Shown here piece after piece: positions 55,326-63,144 of a DNA stretch of 64,000 nucleotides (positions are counted from its first letter, which is position 1; each line of letters opens with the position of its first letter). Below the pieces are notes generated by a model. The model was not told the DNA's origin. It did no database searches and saw only the letters and a program-made list of their open reading frames with translations. The stretch comes from Candidatus Segatella violae (GTDB lineage Bacteria > Bacteroidota > Bacteroidia > Bacteroidales > Bacteroidaceae). The translations under genes and the position numbers were made by a program. The stretch lies in contig DJSH01000006.1 in NCBI GenBank assembly GCA_002440225.1, positions 16,190-80,189 of the forward strand. The letters are read 5' to 3'.

Positions 55326-55364
55326 TTGTGGAAGTTGGGGAATTATTGTGGAACAGTTGTGGAA
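55326..55364 (-). promoter_or_regulatory. Three TTCCACAA sites, candidate enhancer (UAS) for the NtrC-type regulator
   Basis: TTGTGGAA occurs at 55326-55333, 55346-55353 and 55357-55364, that is TTCCACAA on the minus strand. Spacings of 20 and 11 bases place them on the same helix face. Relative to the predicted start near 55231, they lie at about -95 to -133, the classical position for sigma-54 activators. The last site touches the T-tract of the regulator's terminator. Confidence 0.6.
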
Positions 55365-55367
55365 AAA

Positions 55368-55411
55368 ATCCCCATCAATACTTCCCCACTTGGGGAAATG
55401 TTGATGGGGAT
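55368..55411 (-). terminator. Terminator of the sigma-54 activator gene
   Basis: Starting 4 bases after the stop, an 11-bp stem (ATCCCCATCAA with TTGATGGGGAT) encloses a second 6-bp stem (TTCCCC/GGGGAA, loop ACTT) and is followed on the minus strand by a run of T residues. Confidence 0.93.
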
Positions 55412-55415
55412 AGTC

Positions 55416-56819
55416 TTATTCCATACCATATTTTTTCATTTTGTTGTATAGGGTCTTGCGGTCTACGGCTAACAGTTGGGCAGCCTTGCTCTTATTGCCG
55501 TGTGTGGCATTGAGTGCGGCAGCGATGCGTTCTTGTTCCGACTGCTCGTCTCGCAAGGTTATCGGTGTAGGTGCATTGGCTGTTGGGGTCATGGTGCGTT
55601 CCAGCTCTGCTATACCTATATATTTACCCCTTGCCAGCAAGGTAGCTCTTTTCATCACGTTGTTGAGCTCTCTCAGATTGCCAGGCCAACTATATGAGGC
55701 GATTCTCTCCGATGCCTTGTCGTCTAGCCCGATGACATTTCTGCCCAATTCTTTGTTGGCTTGTTTGATGAATAAATCGGCAAAGAGGAAGAGGTCTGTA
55801 CCTCTGTCTTTCAACTCTGGCATGTAGATGGTAAATTCGTTGATGCGATGGTATAAGTCTTCACGGAACTTGCCATCTGCTACACATTGAGCCAGGTTTT
55901 CGTTGGTGGCGCAGACTAGTCGGATGTCAATGTTGATTTCCTGTGTGCTTCCCAGTGGGCGAATCTTGCGTTCTTGCAGGGCTCGCAGAAGTTGTACCTG
56001 CACCTCGTAGTTGAGATTACCCATTTCGTCTAGGAACAAGGTTCCTCCATTGGCTATCTCGAATGCGCCCTTCTTGTCTTGTTCTGCCCCCGTGAACGCA
56101 CCTTTCTTATAGCCAAAGAATTCGGATGCTGCCACATCTTTGGGTAGGGCACCACAATCTAGGGCGATAAAAGGCTTTTCCTTGCGAGGACTAAGGTCGT
56201 GGATGCGATGGGCTACATATTCCTTGCCCGTACCACTGGCACCTAAGATGAGTACAGACATGGGGGTAGGAGCGACAAGCCCCACGAGTTCATAGAGTTG
56301 CTTGGATGCCTCGCTCTTTCCTTCCAAATATTGTGGAATGTCTGTATTCGTGGGTTGTTGTGTTTCGTTTTTGTTTTTCTGCGAGTTCTTGCCTTGTTCC
56401 GTTTTGCCTTGTTCGGTCTTGCCGTTGCTTCTTGTTTGGTCGGCTTGGTTAGTCGAGGCATTCTGGATAGCTTCTTTTATTTTTTCCAGTAAGATTTCTG
56501 GGTGGAAAGGCTTTGCCACATAGTCGGTGGCTCCCGATTTCATCGCAAGTACTGCGTTCTGCACTTCTGCATAGCTTGTCATGACAATAAATGGGGTGTT
56601 GAGTTGATGAGCTTGTGTCCATTTCAGGAGTTCCAAACCGTCATGATCGGGAAGTCGTAGGTCGGAAAGAATCAAGTTGAAAGGCTCTTTCTCCTCTATA
56701 CACCTAGTGGCAGCACCTACAGATGTTGCCTTCTCTACTTCGAAACCTTTTTTCTTGAGCCATGTTTGTATCATGGTTCCGAATGCCAAATCGTCTTCTA
56801 CTATTAGAATTCTTGCCAT
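55416..56819 (-). CDS. NtrC-family sigma-54-dependent response regulator
   Basis: This 467-residue protein has a receiver (VEDDLAFG, phospho-acceptor D53 in LILSDLRLPDHDG) and a flexible Gln/Asn/Lys linker (residues about 122-155, with GKTEQ twice). An AAA+ domain follows, with Walker A GASGTGKE, the sigma-54 contact loop GAFTGA, and LFLDEMGNL. The C-terminus is a Fis-type helix-turn-helix (ALNATHGNKSKAAQLLAVDRKTLYNKMKKYG). All features required to activate sigma-54 RNA polymerase are intact. The likely target is the promoter at 55243-55257 just downstream. The hybrid kinase encoded past the small gene is the likely phosphodonor. Confidence 0.96.
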   Translation of the reverse strand: MARILIVEDDLAFGTMIQTWLKKKGFEVEKATSVGAATRCIEEKEPFNLILSDLRLPDHDGLELLKWTQAHQLNTPFIVMTSYAEVQNAVLAMKSGATDYVAKPFHPEILLEKIKEAIQNASTNQADQTRSNGKTEQGKTEQGKNSQKNKNETQQPTNTDIPQYLEGKSEASKQLYELVGLVAPTPMSVLILGASGTGKEYVAHRIHDLSPRKEKPFIALDCGALPKDVAASEFFGYKKGAFTGAEQDKKGAFEIANGGTLFLDEMGNLNYEVQVQLLRALQERKIRPLGSTQEINIDIRLVCATNENLAQCVADGKFREDLYHRINEFTIYMPELKDRGTDLFLFADLFIKQANKELGRNVIGLDDKASERIASYSWPGNLRELNNVMKRATLLARGKYIGIAELERTMTPTANAPTPITLRDEQSEQERIAAALNATHGNKSKAAQLLAVDRKTLYNKMKKYGME

Positions 56820-56839
56820 TTCTTGTCTTTATTTTCTTG

Positions 56840-56847
56840 CAAAGTTA
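56840..56847 (-). promoter_or_regulatory. -7 element of the sigma-54 activator gene
   Basis: TAACTTTG on the minus strand, followed by CA, lies 20 bases before the ATG at 56819. The regulator gene therefore seems to use the housekeeping sigma factor. Confidence 0.5.
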
Positions 56848-57311
56848 CGCAAAAACATAAAATAAGTCTGCTTTCCTTAATGTTATTTAGCAATAATAAC
56901 AACTAAAAACGCTCTTTAATCCACTTTTTTAGGTGGAATATTTGTTCTTTTCCGTTTCTTTGTCTCTTTATGTTTTTGAACGATTTTTGCGATTATTCTG
57001 CTAGTTTTTATCAAAATCCTCACGAAAAATTATCATTTTTAGGAGGAATGCGACACCTTAAAATTCTATTTCTAACGTTTCTAGTTATTGTTGTCGCTTT
57101 CTCTTTAAAAATATAAATGCTTGAATATTAGGTATGTAACCTTGATTTTGCTTAAAACTTTCAAATTGTTATCGTTTCTTTCGATATTACCTATCGGCTT
57201 CTTCAAAAGGAGTGTAACTCCCCGAAACGCTCATTGTTTGGAATGATGAATTTAATCAAATATTCCCCCTAAAATATCAGAATTTACTCCATTAGTACCA
57301 TGGAAATGTTC
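56848..57311. other. Gene-free AT-rich divergent intergenic region
   Basis: About 460 bases without a believable coding frame. Only short, weak inverted repeats were seen (GGAGT/ACTCC near 57210; TCCAC/GTGGA near 56921-56938). It probably holds upstream control sequence for the ThiE-like gene. Confidence 0.5.
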
Positions 57312-57319
57312 TACCTTTG
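57312..57319 (+). promoter_or_regulatory. -7 element of the ThiE-like gene
   Basis: TACCTTTG followed by CA fits the -7 consensus and lies 37 bases before the ATG at 57357. It rules out an in-frame ATG at 57300. Confidence 0.6.
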
Positions 57320-57356
57320 CAACCGTAAAACAAAAACTATTAAAATTTTAAGACTT

Positions 57357-57782
57357 ATGAGACAGATGAAATCAAATGTAAATAAGGTAGCAAGTTACAC
57401 AGAGAATGTAAAGGTTGCACTCAAGAATGGTTGCCAGTGGATTCAGCTTAGCATGAACCAAGGTACTGATAAGGAATTTGTGGATGTTGCAAGTTCTATC
57501 AAGAATCTTTGCGACAAATATCACGCATACCTTATTATAGAGGATCATGTACATCTTGTTAAAGAGGTAAAGGCAAATGGCGTACATCTTAATGAGAAGG
57601 CAAAGGTTGCTGCTGCTCGTAAGGAGCTTGGTGCTCGTTATCTCATTTGCGTTGATGCATCTGATCATGAGGAGGCACGTCGCCTTCAGGAAATGGGGGC
57701 AGACTGCACCAATGAGAACAAGTTGGGTTATAAGATGTTTGAGATGACCGTTGATGGTCGCTCTCATGTAGCTTATGCCTAA
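57357..57782 (+). CDS. Short ThiE/TenI-like TIM-barrel protein
   Basis: This protein of about 141 residues resembles the central part of thiamine-phosphate synthase: ALKNGCQWIQLSMNQG corresponds to the usual V-Q-L-R block, YLIIEDHVHLVKEVKANGVHLNE to the L-I-N-D...D-G-V-H-L region, and ICVDASDHEEARRLQEMGADC to the later repeat. Full ThiE has about 210 residues, and key residues are altered (R after QL to S; N in the IND motif to E). Catalysis of thiamine synthesis is therefore doubtful. A binding or regulatory role, or a decayed paralogue under its own promoter, are alternatives. The start may also be MKSNVNK at 57366. Confidence 0.7.
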   Translation: MRQMKSNVNKVASYTENVKVALKNGCQWIQLSMNQGTDKEFVDVASSIKNLCDKYHAYLIIEDHVHLVKEVKANGVHLNEKAKVAAARKELGARYLICVDASDHEEARRLQEMGADCTNENKLGYKMFEMTVDGRSHVAYA

Positions 57783-57935
57783 ATGATAGAGTCATTCATG
57801 TTCATTTTTGATTAATATAGACTTTCATATTCATTTTTAAATAAAGGTAAAACTTTAGTTTTTAATTTAATAGGTATTTATATATATTTTCAGGTACATC
57901 TCATAAGCCTGATTTATGATATTTTTATGATTTAG

Positions 57936-57964
57936 AAAGCGCCAGTCGTGATGATTGGCGCTTT
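57936..57964 (+). terminator. Terminator downstream of the ThiE-like gene
   Basis: A 9-bp stem (AAAGCGCCA with TGGCGCTTT), loop of 11 bases, and a T-rich tail, 153 bases after the stop. Confidence 0.85.
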
Positions 57965-58012
57965 TCTTTTGTTATTTTCTCCCAAAAACTCTCCTTTTTC
58001 TAGATTTTATTG

Positions 58013-58086
58013 TATCTTTGCATAAGATAAGCTGCACTCGGCAATTTGGAAGCAAGTTTTCATTACGCTCGTTTGCATTATCTTTG
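58013..58086 (+). promoter_or_regulatory. Two tandem -7 elements upstream of the surface-glycan operon
   Basis: TATCTTTG occurs at 58013-58020 and again at 58079-58086, each followed by CA. The bases between (with CTCGGCAATTTGGAAGCAAG) have the look of a dispersed Prevotella promoter-region repeat, which I recall only in general terms. The second copy is 54 bases before the flippase ATG. Confidence 0.55.
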
Positions 58087-58140
58087 CAGAGATTATCAAT
58101 TTAAGATATAGAGATTATAAATAAGATTATAGTTGGAATT

Positions 58141-59583
58141 ATGGCTGAATCACTCAAGGAAAAGACGGCTAAGGGACTCTTTTGGGGCGCAATGAACAAC
58201 GGGGCGATGCAATTTATCGGTTTGCTCTTTGGCATTGTGCTCGGACGATTGTTGAGTCCTAGCGATTATGGCATGATAGCTATGATTACGGTCTTTTCTC
58301 TGATAGCCAATGCTTTGCAGAACTCAGGATTCATTACAGCCATCACTAATCTGAAGAAACCAACCGATAATGATTACAACTCTGTCTTTTGGTTTAATAT
58401 TTCTGTAGGCTGCTTCCTCTATGTGGTCTTGTTCTTCTGTGCTCCGTTTATTGCCGACTATTATCATACACCAGCGTTGGTATCGCTCAGCAGATATGCT
58501 TTCCTTTCGGTAGTGCTTTCTAGCTTATGCACCGCTCAGTCGGCATACTTGTTCAAGAACATGATGGTGAAGCAGAAGGCGCAGGCTAGCCTCATCGCTA
58601 CGCTCTCCTCTAGTTGCGTGGGTGTGGCGATGGCATTCCTTGGCATGGCGTATTGGGCTCTCGCTACCCAGACATTGGTGTTCAATCTCGTGAATACTTT
58701 GCTGTTTTGGTATTATTCCCCTTGGCGCCCTAACCTTCACGTTGATTTCGCTCCGGTGAAACGGATGTTCCGCTTCAGTTTCAAGCTGCTTGCCACTACG
58801 ATAACCACTCATATTAACAACAATATCCTCAATATCTTGCTGGGGCATTATTTCACGGCTCATGATACGGGCAACTACAACCAGGCTTATCAATGGAATT
58901 TCAAGGCATATTATGTGATACAAGGCATGATAGACTCTGTTGCACAGCCTGTATTGGTAGATTTGCGCGAGCAACCTCAACGACAGTTGGAAGCCTTGCG
59001 CAAGTTGATACGTTTCACGGCATTCATCTCTTTTCCGTTGATGTTGGGCTTTGGAATGGTGGCCAAGGAATTTATCGTGATAACGATTACTGCTAAGTGG
59101 TTGGCTAGTGCTGAGTTGCTTCAGATATTGTCTATCAGCGGTGCTATCATTCCGATGTGCTCTTTGATGTCGAGTCTTATTGTGAGCAAGGGCAAGTCGG
59201 GTACCTTCTTCTGGGTAACCTTCTCACTGGGCGTGGTGCAGATAGTCACCATGATTCTTATCTGGCATTGGGGCATTCGCACGATGGTCATCGTGTGTGT
59301 GGTGCTCAACTGGATATGGCTGTTCGTGTGGCAGTTCTTCACCCATCGACTCATCGGCTATCGACTCTTGATGTTCTTGAAAGACATCTTGCCTTTCGCC
59401 TTGGCGGCTTTTGGCGTGATGGCTGTCACCTATATCGCCACCATGAGTATCCATCAGGTGGTCGTGTTGTTGCTCTGCCGCATAGCCATGGCGGTGGTGC
59501 TCTATTACCTGGTGATGAGAGTTGCCGGGGCAACGATATTAAAGGAGTGCATGGCATTTGTTAAGCATAAATTTGGAAAATAA
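58141..59583 (+). CDS. Lipid-linked oligosaccharide flippase (MOP superfamily, Wzx-like)
   Basis: This 480-residue integral membrane protein has 12-14 predicted spans. It opens with KTAKGLFWGAMNNGAMQF and LLSPSDYGMIAMITVFSLIANALQNSGF, typical of polysaccharide flippases of the Polysacc_synt_3 branch. It would move a lipid-linked repeat unit across the inner membrane. Its stop overlaps the next gene's start by one base (TAATG), so it is tightly coupled to the glycosyltransferase that follows. Confidence 0.93.
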   Translation: MAESLKEKTAKGLFWGAMNNGAMQFIGLLFGIVLGRLLSPSDYGMIAMITVFSLIANALQNSGFITAITNLKKPTDNDYNSVFWFNISVGCFLYVVLFFCAPFIADYYHTPALVSLSRYAFLSVVLSSLCTAQSAYLFKNMMVKQKAQASLIATLSSSCVGVAMAFLGMAYWALATQTLVFNLVNTLLFWYYSPWRPNLHVDFAPVKRMFRFSFKLLATTITTHINNNILNILLGHYFTAHDTGNYNQAYQWNFKAYYVIQGMIDSVAQPVLVDLREQPQRQLEALRKLIRFTAFISFPLMLGFGMVAKEFIVITITAKWLASAELLQILSISGAIIPMCSLMSSLIVSKGKSGTFFWVTFSLGVVQIVTMILIWHWGIRTMVIVCVVLNWIWLFVWQFFTHRLIGYRLLMFLKDILPFALAAFGVMAVTYIATMSIHQVVVLLLCRIAMAVVLYYLVMRVAGATILKECMAFVKHKFGK

Positions 59584-60542
59584 TGAATACAGACAAGACC
59601 GTTTCCATCATTTTGGCTACCTATAATGGAGCAACATTTATCAGGGAGCAGATAGACTCGCTCCTGGCGCAGACCTATCCTCTGAAAGAAATCATCATTC
59701 AGGATGATGGTTCCACAGACGATACCGTTTCTATCTGTGAGGATTATGCCCAGCGTTGTCCCATCATTCATTTCTCGGTGAATGAGCACAACCTTGGGTT
59801 CAACCAAAACTTTAAGTCGATGGCGATGAAAGCTACCGGAGATTTTGTGGCGTTTTGCGACCAAGACGATGTGTGGTTTCCTGAGAAAATAGAGAAGCAA
59901 GTGGAAGCCATTGGCGATCATGACCTCTGTTTTTCCACCCATCTGCGCGGCGCTGATATGGAAAACACCCATTTGGTGAATCCTCAATACTCATTGGAGG
60001 CATTGCTGTTCTGTGGCTTCGCCGGTCATACCATGTTGCTTCGCAGAGAGTTTATCCAGACCGAGGAGTATTGGTTGCCCAATATCATTTACGATTGGAG
60101 CCTTGCCATCTGTGCCCAGTTGCATGGAGGTATCGTGATGGTAGACGAACCGCTCAACTGGCATCGCACCACCTTGACCTCAGCTTGCCATGAGGAGATG
60201 AGGGAGGCAGGATTGGAGCCCAATGCCCGTCCTACCTACCAGCCTTATCTCTATGGTATCCGCAACTATCGCCACTTGCAAGAGCAACCTAACTGGAAAA
60301 TGCTATATACCTATATATATAGGAACACACGGGAGAAGCGATTTGCCTTGGCTCATCAGATGGCTGGGCTCATGTTGCATCGCAACTTGATGGCTCTCTT
60401 CTGTCTGTGCCGCCTGTGCTTGAAACATGGCGACAAGATATATTATAGTAAAGATCAAAAGGGTATTATGGGAAAGATACGTACATTCTGCTATCCGCTC
60501 ATCTTCTCATACAATAACTTGCAATATAATAGAAAATCATAA
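59583..60542 (+). CDS. GT2 family glycosyltransferase (rhamnosyltransferase-like)
   Basis: This 319-residue GT-A transferase has VSIILATYNGATFIREQIDSL, IIIQDDGSTDDTV and the sugar-nucleotide/metal motif FVAFCDQDDVWFPEKIEKQ, which is common in rhamnosyl- and related transferases. The second half is helical and basic. It begins within the stop codon of the flippase gene. Confidence 0.93.
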   Translation: MNTDKTVSIILATYNGATFIREQIDSLLAQTYPLKEIIIQDDGSTDDTVSICEDYAQRCPIIHFSVNEHNLGFNQNFKSMAMKATGDFVAFCDQDDVWFPEKIEKQVEAIGDHDLCFSTHLRGADMENTHLVNPQYSLEALLFCGFAGHTMLLRREFIQTEEYWLPNIIYDWSLAICAQLHGGIVMVDEPLNWHRTTLTSACHEEMREAGLEPNARPTYQPYLYGIRNYRHLQEQPNWKMLYTYIYRNTREKRFALAHQMAGLMLHRNLMALFCLCRLCLKHGDKIYYSKDQKGIMGKIRTFCYPLIFSYNNLQYNRKS

Positions 60543-60554
60543 ATATCAACCATT

Positions 60555-61274
60555 ATGAACATAGCTTTATTGACAGCCGGAGGTGTAGGCAACCGCATGG
60601 GACAAGACATTCCCAAGCAGTTTATGACCATCGACAATGTGCCCGTCATCATTTATACGATGCAGGCATTCCAAAATCATCCCTTGATAGACAATATCTG
60701 TGTGGTTTGCCTCAAGGGATGGGATGTCGTGCTGCAGGCATACGCCAACCAGTTTAACATCACCAAGTTGAAGTGGATATTTGAGGGAGGCGACAGCAAC
60801 CAGCATTCCATTCGCAATGGTTTGTGGGGATTGCGCGATGCCGGCTGCGATGACGACGACATCATCCTGGTGCATGACGGGGTGCGCCCCTTGGTGTCTG
60901 AGCGTATTATCACCGAGAATATCGAGAAGTGCAAGAAGTATGGCTATGCCATCACGGGCATGATATGCAAGGAAGCTATCATGCAGAAGGTGGACGATTG
61001 CGTGAAGAACATCGATATTCCGCGCGAGCGACTGGTGCGCACGCAAACTCCTCATACTTATCCGTTAGGTACATTACTCAAGGCGCATGAGAAAGCTGAT
61101 GCCAAGGGCATTGACGGAACGGTGGCTTCTTGTACATTGATGGCGGAGCTAGGCGTTGAAGACCAGCATCTGGTGATGGGATCGGAGAAGAATGGCTTGA
61201 AACTCACCCAAACGGAGGATGTGGAGCTCTTCAAGGCTTTGAAGCATACCACTAAGGATGAGTGGTTGAAGTAA
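60555..61274 (+). CDS. IspD/TarI-like cytidylyltransferase (probable CDP-ribitol or CDP-polyol synthase)
   Basis: This 239-residue nucleotidyltransferase has LLTAGGVGNRMGQDIPKQF at the N-terminus (the G-x-G-x-R-M and K loop) and ILVHDGVRPLV in the centre, the IspD family signature. Both MEP-pathway IspD and polyol-phosphate TarI carry these motifs. Context (flippase, glycosyltransferase, SDR, LicD) and the altered RTQTPHTYPLG segment favour the polyol branch over isoprenoid synthesis. ispF elsewhere in the window shows the MEP pathway exists, so a separate true ispD should be present in the genome. Confidence 0.85.
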   Translation: MNIALLTAGGVGNRMGQDIPKQFMTIDNVPVIIYTMQAFQNHPLIDNICVVCLKGWDVVLQAYANQFNITKLKWIFEGGDSNQHSIRNGLWGLRDAGCDDDDIILVHDGVRPLVSERIITENIEKCKKYGYAITGMICKEAIMQKVDDCVKNIDIPRERLVRTQTPHTYPLGTLLKAHEKADAKGIDGTVASCTLMAELGVEDQHLVMGSEKNGLKLTQTEDVELFKALKHTTKDEWLK

Positions 61275-62317
61275 TCAAACAAGAATGTATGGAAATGGAA
61301 GGTTCTTATATAAGTGATGTGCGCCAGGCTTTGGCTACATTCCAGTTACCTTGGCAACAACTTTCGGGTAGCAATATCCTGGTATTGGGTGCCACGGGAT
61401 TGATAGGTGGTGCCTTGGTCGATTTGTTGATGCAGCATGATGGTGGTGATTATCACGTATATGCTGCTGGGCGGAATGAGGCGAGAGCCAACAAGCGTTT
61501 CGCCCATTACCAGGGTGATGAGCATTATCATTTCATCTGCTTCGATGTAACCAATCCTCTGGCTACGGATATTCGCTTCGATTATATCGTGGATGCGGCA
61601 GGTGGAGCTTGCCCACAGCTTTACCAGCAAGACCCAGTGGGCGTGATGAAATCAAACATTTTCGGCGTAGATAATTTGTTGCGCTTTGGTTTACAACATG
61701 GACTCAGGAAGATGGTGTATGTTTCTTCGGGCGAAGTGTATGGCGAGGGCGATGGCAGAGTCTTCACCGAGGACTATAGTGGCTATGTCAATCCCACCAC
61801 AGTGAGAGCTTGCTATCCTTCAGCCAAGCGAGCTGCCGAGACTTTGTGTGTATGTTATGCCCATCAATATGGGGTGGATGTGTCGATAGCTCGTCCGTCT
61901 CATGTCTATGGACCTTATTTCACGGAGAGCGACAATCGAGTGTATGCTCAGTTCATTCGCAACGTGCTTCGTGGCGAAGATATCGTTCTGAAGAGCAAGG
62001 GCGAGGCCTTTCGTTCCTGGACGTATGTGGCGGATTGTGCGGTGGCGTTGCTCTTTATCTTGTTAAAAGGAGAGAATGGCGAAGCCTACAACATTGCCAA
62101 TGAAGAGTCTAACGTTAGCATCCGTACTTTGGCGGAGAACGTAGCTCAATTGGCAGGAAAGCAGGTGGTGTTTGATATTCCACAAGATGCAAACCATGGC
62201 AATACCACACCTATCACCAAGGCTGTGTTTGCCACCCAAAAGCTGGAGCAGCTAGGGTGGAAACCTTTGACCTTGCTGAAAGAGGGCTTGTCGCATACCA
62301 TTCAAAGCTTGCAATAA
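61262..62317 (+). CDS. NAD-dependent epimerase/dehydratase (extended SDR)
   Basis: This Rossmann protein has 351 residues, or about 342 if the ATG at 61289 (MEMEGSYIS) is used, which avoids a 13-base overlap with the preceding gene. The dinucleotide site is LVLGATGLIGGAL, the catalytic Tyr and Lys lie in CYPSAKRAAE, and VSSGEVYGEG precedes them. It resembles UDP-sugar epimerases and dehydratases, and might also act as a reductase that makes the polyol phosphate used by the IspD-like enzyme. The substrate is not determinable by eye. Confidence 0.88.
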   Translation: MVEVIKQECMEMEGSYISDVRQALATFQLPWQQLSGSNILVLGATGLIGGALVDLLMQHDGGDYHVYAAGRNEARANKRFAHYQGDEHYHFICFDVTNPLATDIRFDYIVDAAGGACPQLYQQDPVGVMKSNIFGVDNLLRFGLQHGLRKMVYVSSGEVYGEGDGRVFTEDYSGYVNPTTVRACYPSAKRAAETLCVCYAHQYGVDVSIARPSHVYGPYFTESDNRVYAQFIRNVLRGEDIVLKSKGEAFRSWTYVADCAVALLFILLKGENGEAYNIANEESNVSIRTLAENVAQLAGKQVVFDIPQDANHGNTTPITKAVFATQKLEQLGWKPLTLLKEGLSHTIQSLQ

Positions 62318-62322
62318 GAAAC

Positions 62323-63144
62323 TTATTCTTTATTTAGCTCTGGCAGGATGAAAATAGAGTGGAACTCTCGCTTCTCGACAGGTGGTATCTGCATATAGTC
62401 GCCGTAGAGATCGGTAAGATAGGAGTCAGGGTTGCATGGCGCAGGAAACTCCTTGCCCTCAAACTTGATGGTACCCAATGGCTTGAGGGCTTTCTTGTCG
62501 AAGGAGATGCCACGCCCGTTCAGAATAGGCACGTCCGAACAGCGAGTCTTCTTGCCCATGAGATTCACCAGTTTCCACAATCCTCTGAAAGCATAATACT
62601 TGGCACTGAAATAGAAAAACTCAGCAAACGAGCGTAGCGAGTAGTCGTGCTTATGATGCAAGATTGAGTAACTCTTCGAGATGCCTTTGGTGAGCGTTTT
62701 TATCCATTTGCGAGAAATGTCGGGGTAATCTACGAACGGAAAAATATCCACGAAGATTCCCTTGACGTATGAATGGCCAAAATCATCTCCGTTCTCGATA
62801 TAGAGTGAATTTACGTCACGTATCTTGGTGATGGGCTCCTTGGAACCTGGGTCGGTCTTGGGGGTTTGCAGGAATAGCCATTCTGGGAGCTCCTTTGGAG
62901 CGATTGCCTCGAAACGTTTTTCGTCTTCCAAGGTCATGCCGATGTCGATGTCGTCGTCCCAAGGGATGAATCCTCCATGACGCACTGCCCCCAGCAAGCT
63001 GCCGCCATCCAACCAATATTCTATCTGGTGGCGCTTACAAATCTTGTCTATTTCTTCCAAAATGGCCAACTGCTTGAGTTGGCAGGCTCTCAAATTGGTC
63101 TGAGAATAAGCCTTGATATTGCTGTTGAAGTCCATGTTAAACAT
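62323..63144 (-). CDS. LicD family phosphotransferase
   Basis: This 273-residue protein has the LicD nucleotidyltransferase-like core LDGGSLLGAVRHGGF and IPWDDDIDIGM, with the metal-binding DDDID acids intact. LicD and the fukutin-type relatives transfer phosphocholine or ribitol-phosphate from a CDP donor onto a sugar. It is convergent with the SDR gene, 5 bases away. Its start overlaps the preceding membrane-protein stop (8 bases); the ATG at 63135 (MDFNSN) is an alternative. Confidence 0.93.
   Translation of the reverse strand: MFNMDFNSNIKAYSQTNLRACQLKQLAILEEIDKICKRHQIEYWLDGGSLLGAVRHGGFIPWDDDIDIGMTLEDEKRFEAIAPKELPEWLFLQTPKTDPGSKEPITKIRDVNSLYIENGDDFGHSYVKGIFVDIFPFVDYPDISRKWIKTLTKGISKSYSILHHKHDYSLRSFAEFFYFSAKYYAFRGLWKLVNLMGKKTRCSDVPILNGRGISFDKKALKPLGTIKFEGKEFPAPCNPDSYLTDLYGDYMQIPPVEKREFHSIFILPELNKE

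Noticed and set aside
57320..57356. TPP riboswitch before the ThiE-like gene
   Set aside because: The leader is only about 30 bases and lacks the conserved thi-box words such as CTGAGA.
60555..61274. Canonical isoprenoid ispD forming a pair with ispF
   Set aside because: ispF is 17 kb away next to porV, and this gene sits among glycan genes with LicD. The polyol branch is favoured, although substrate proof is lacking.
62313..62327. Bidirectional terminator between the SDR and LicD genes
   Set aside because: Only a 6-bp AU-rich stem (AATAAG/CTTATT) formed by the two stop regions; too weak to call.
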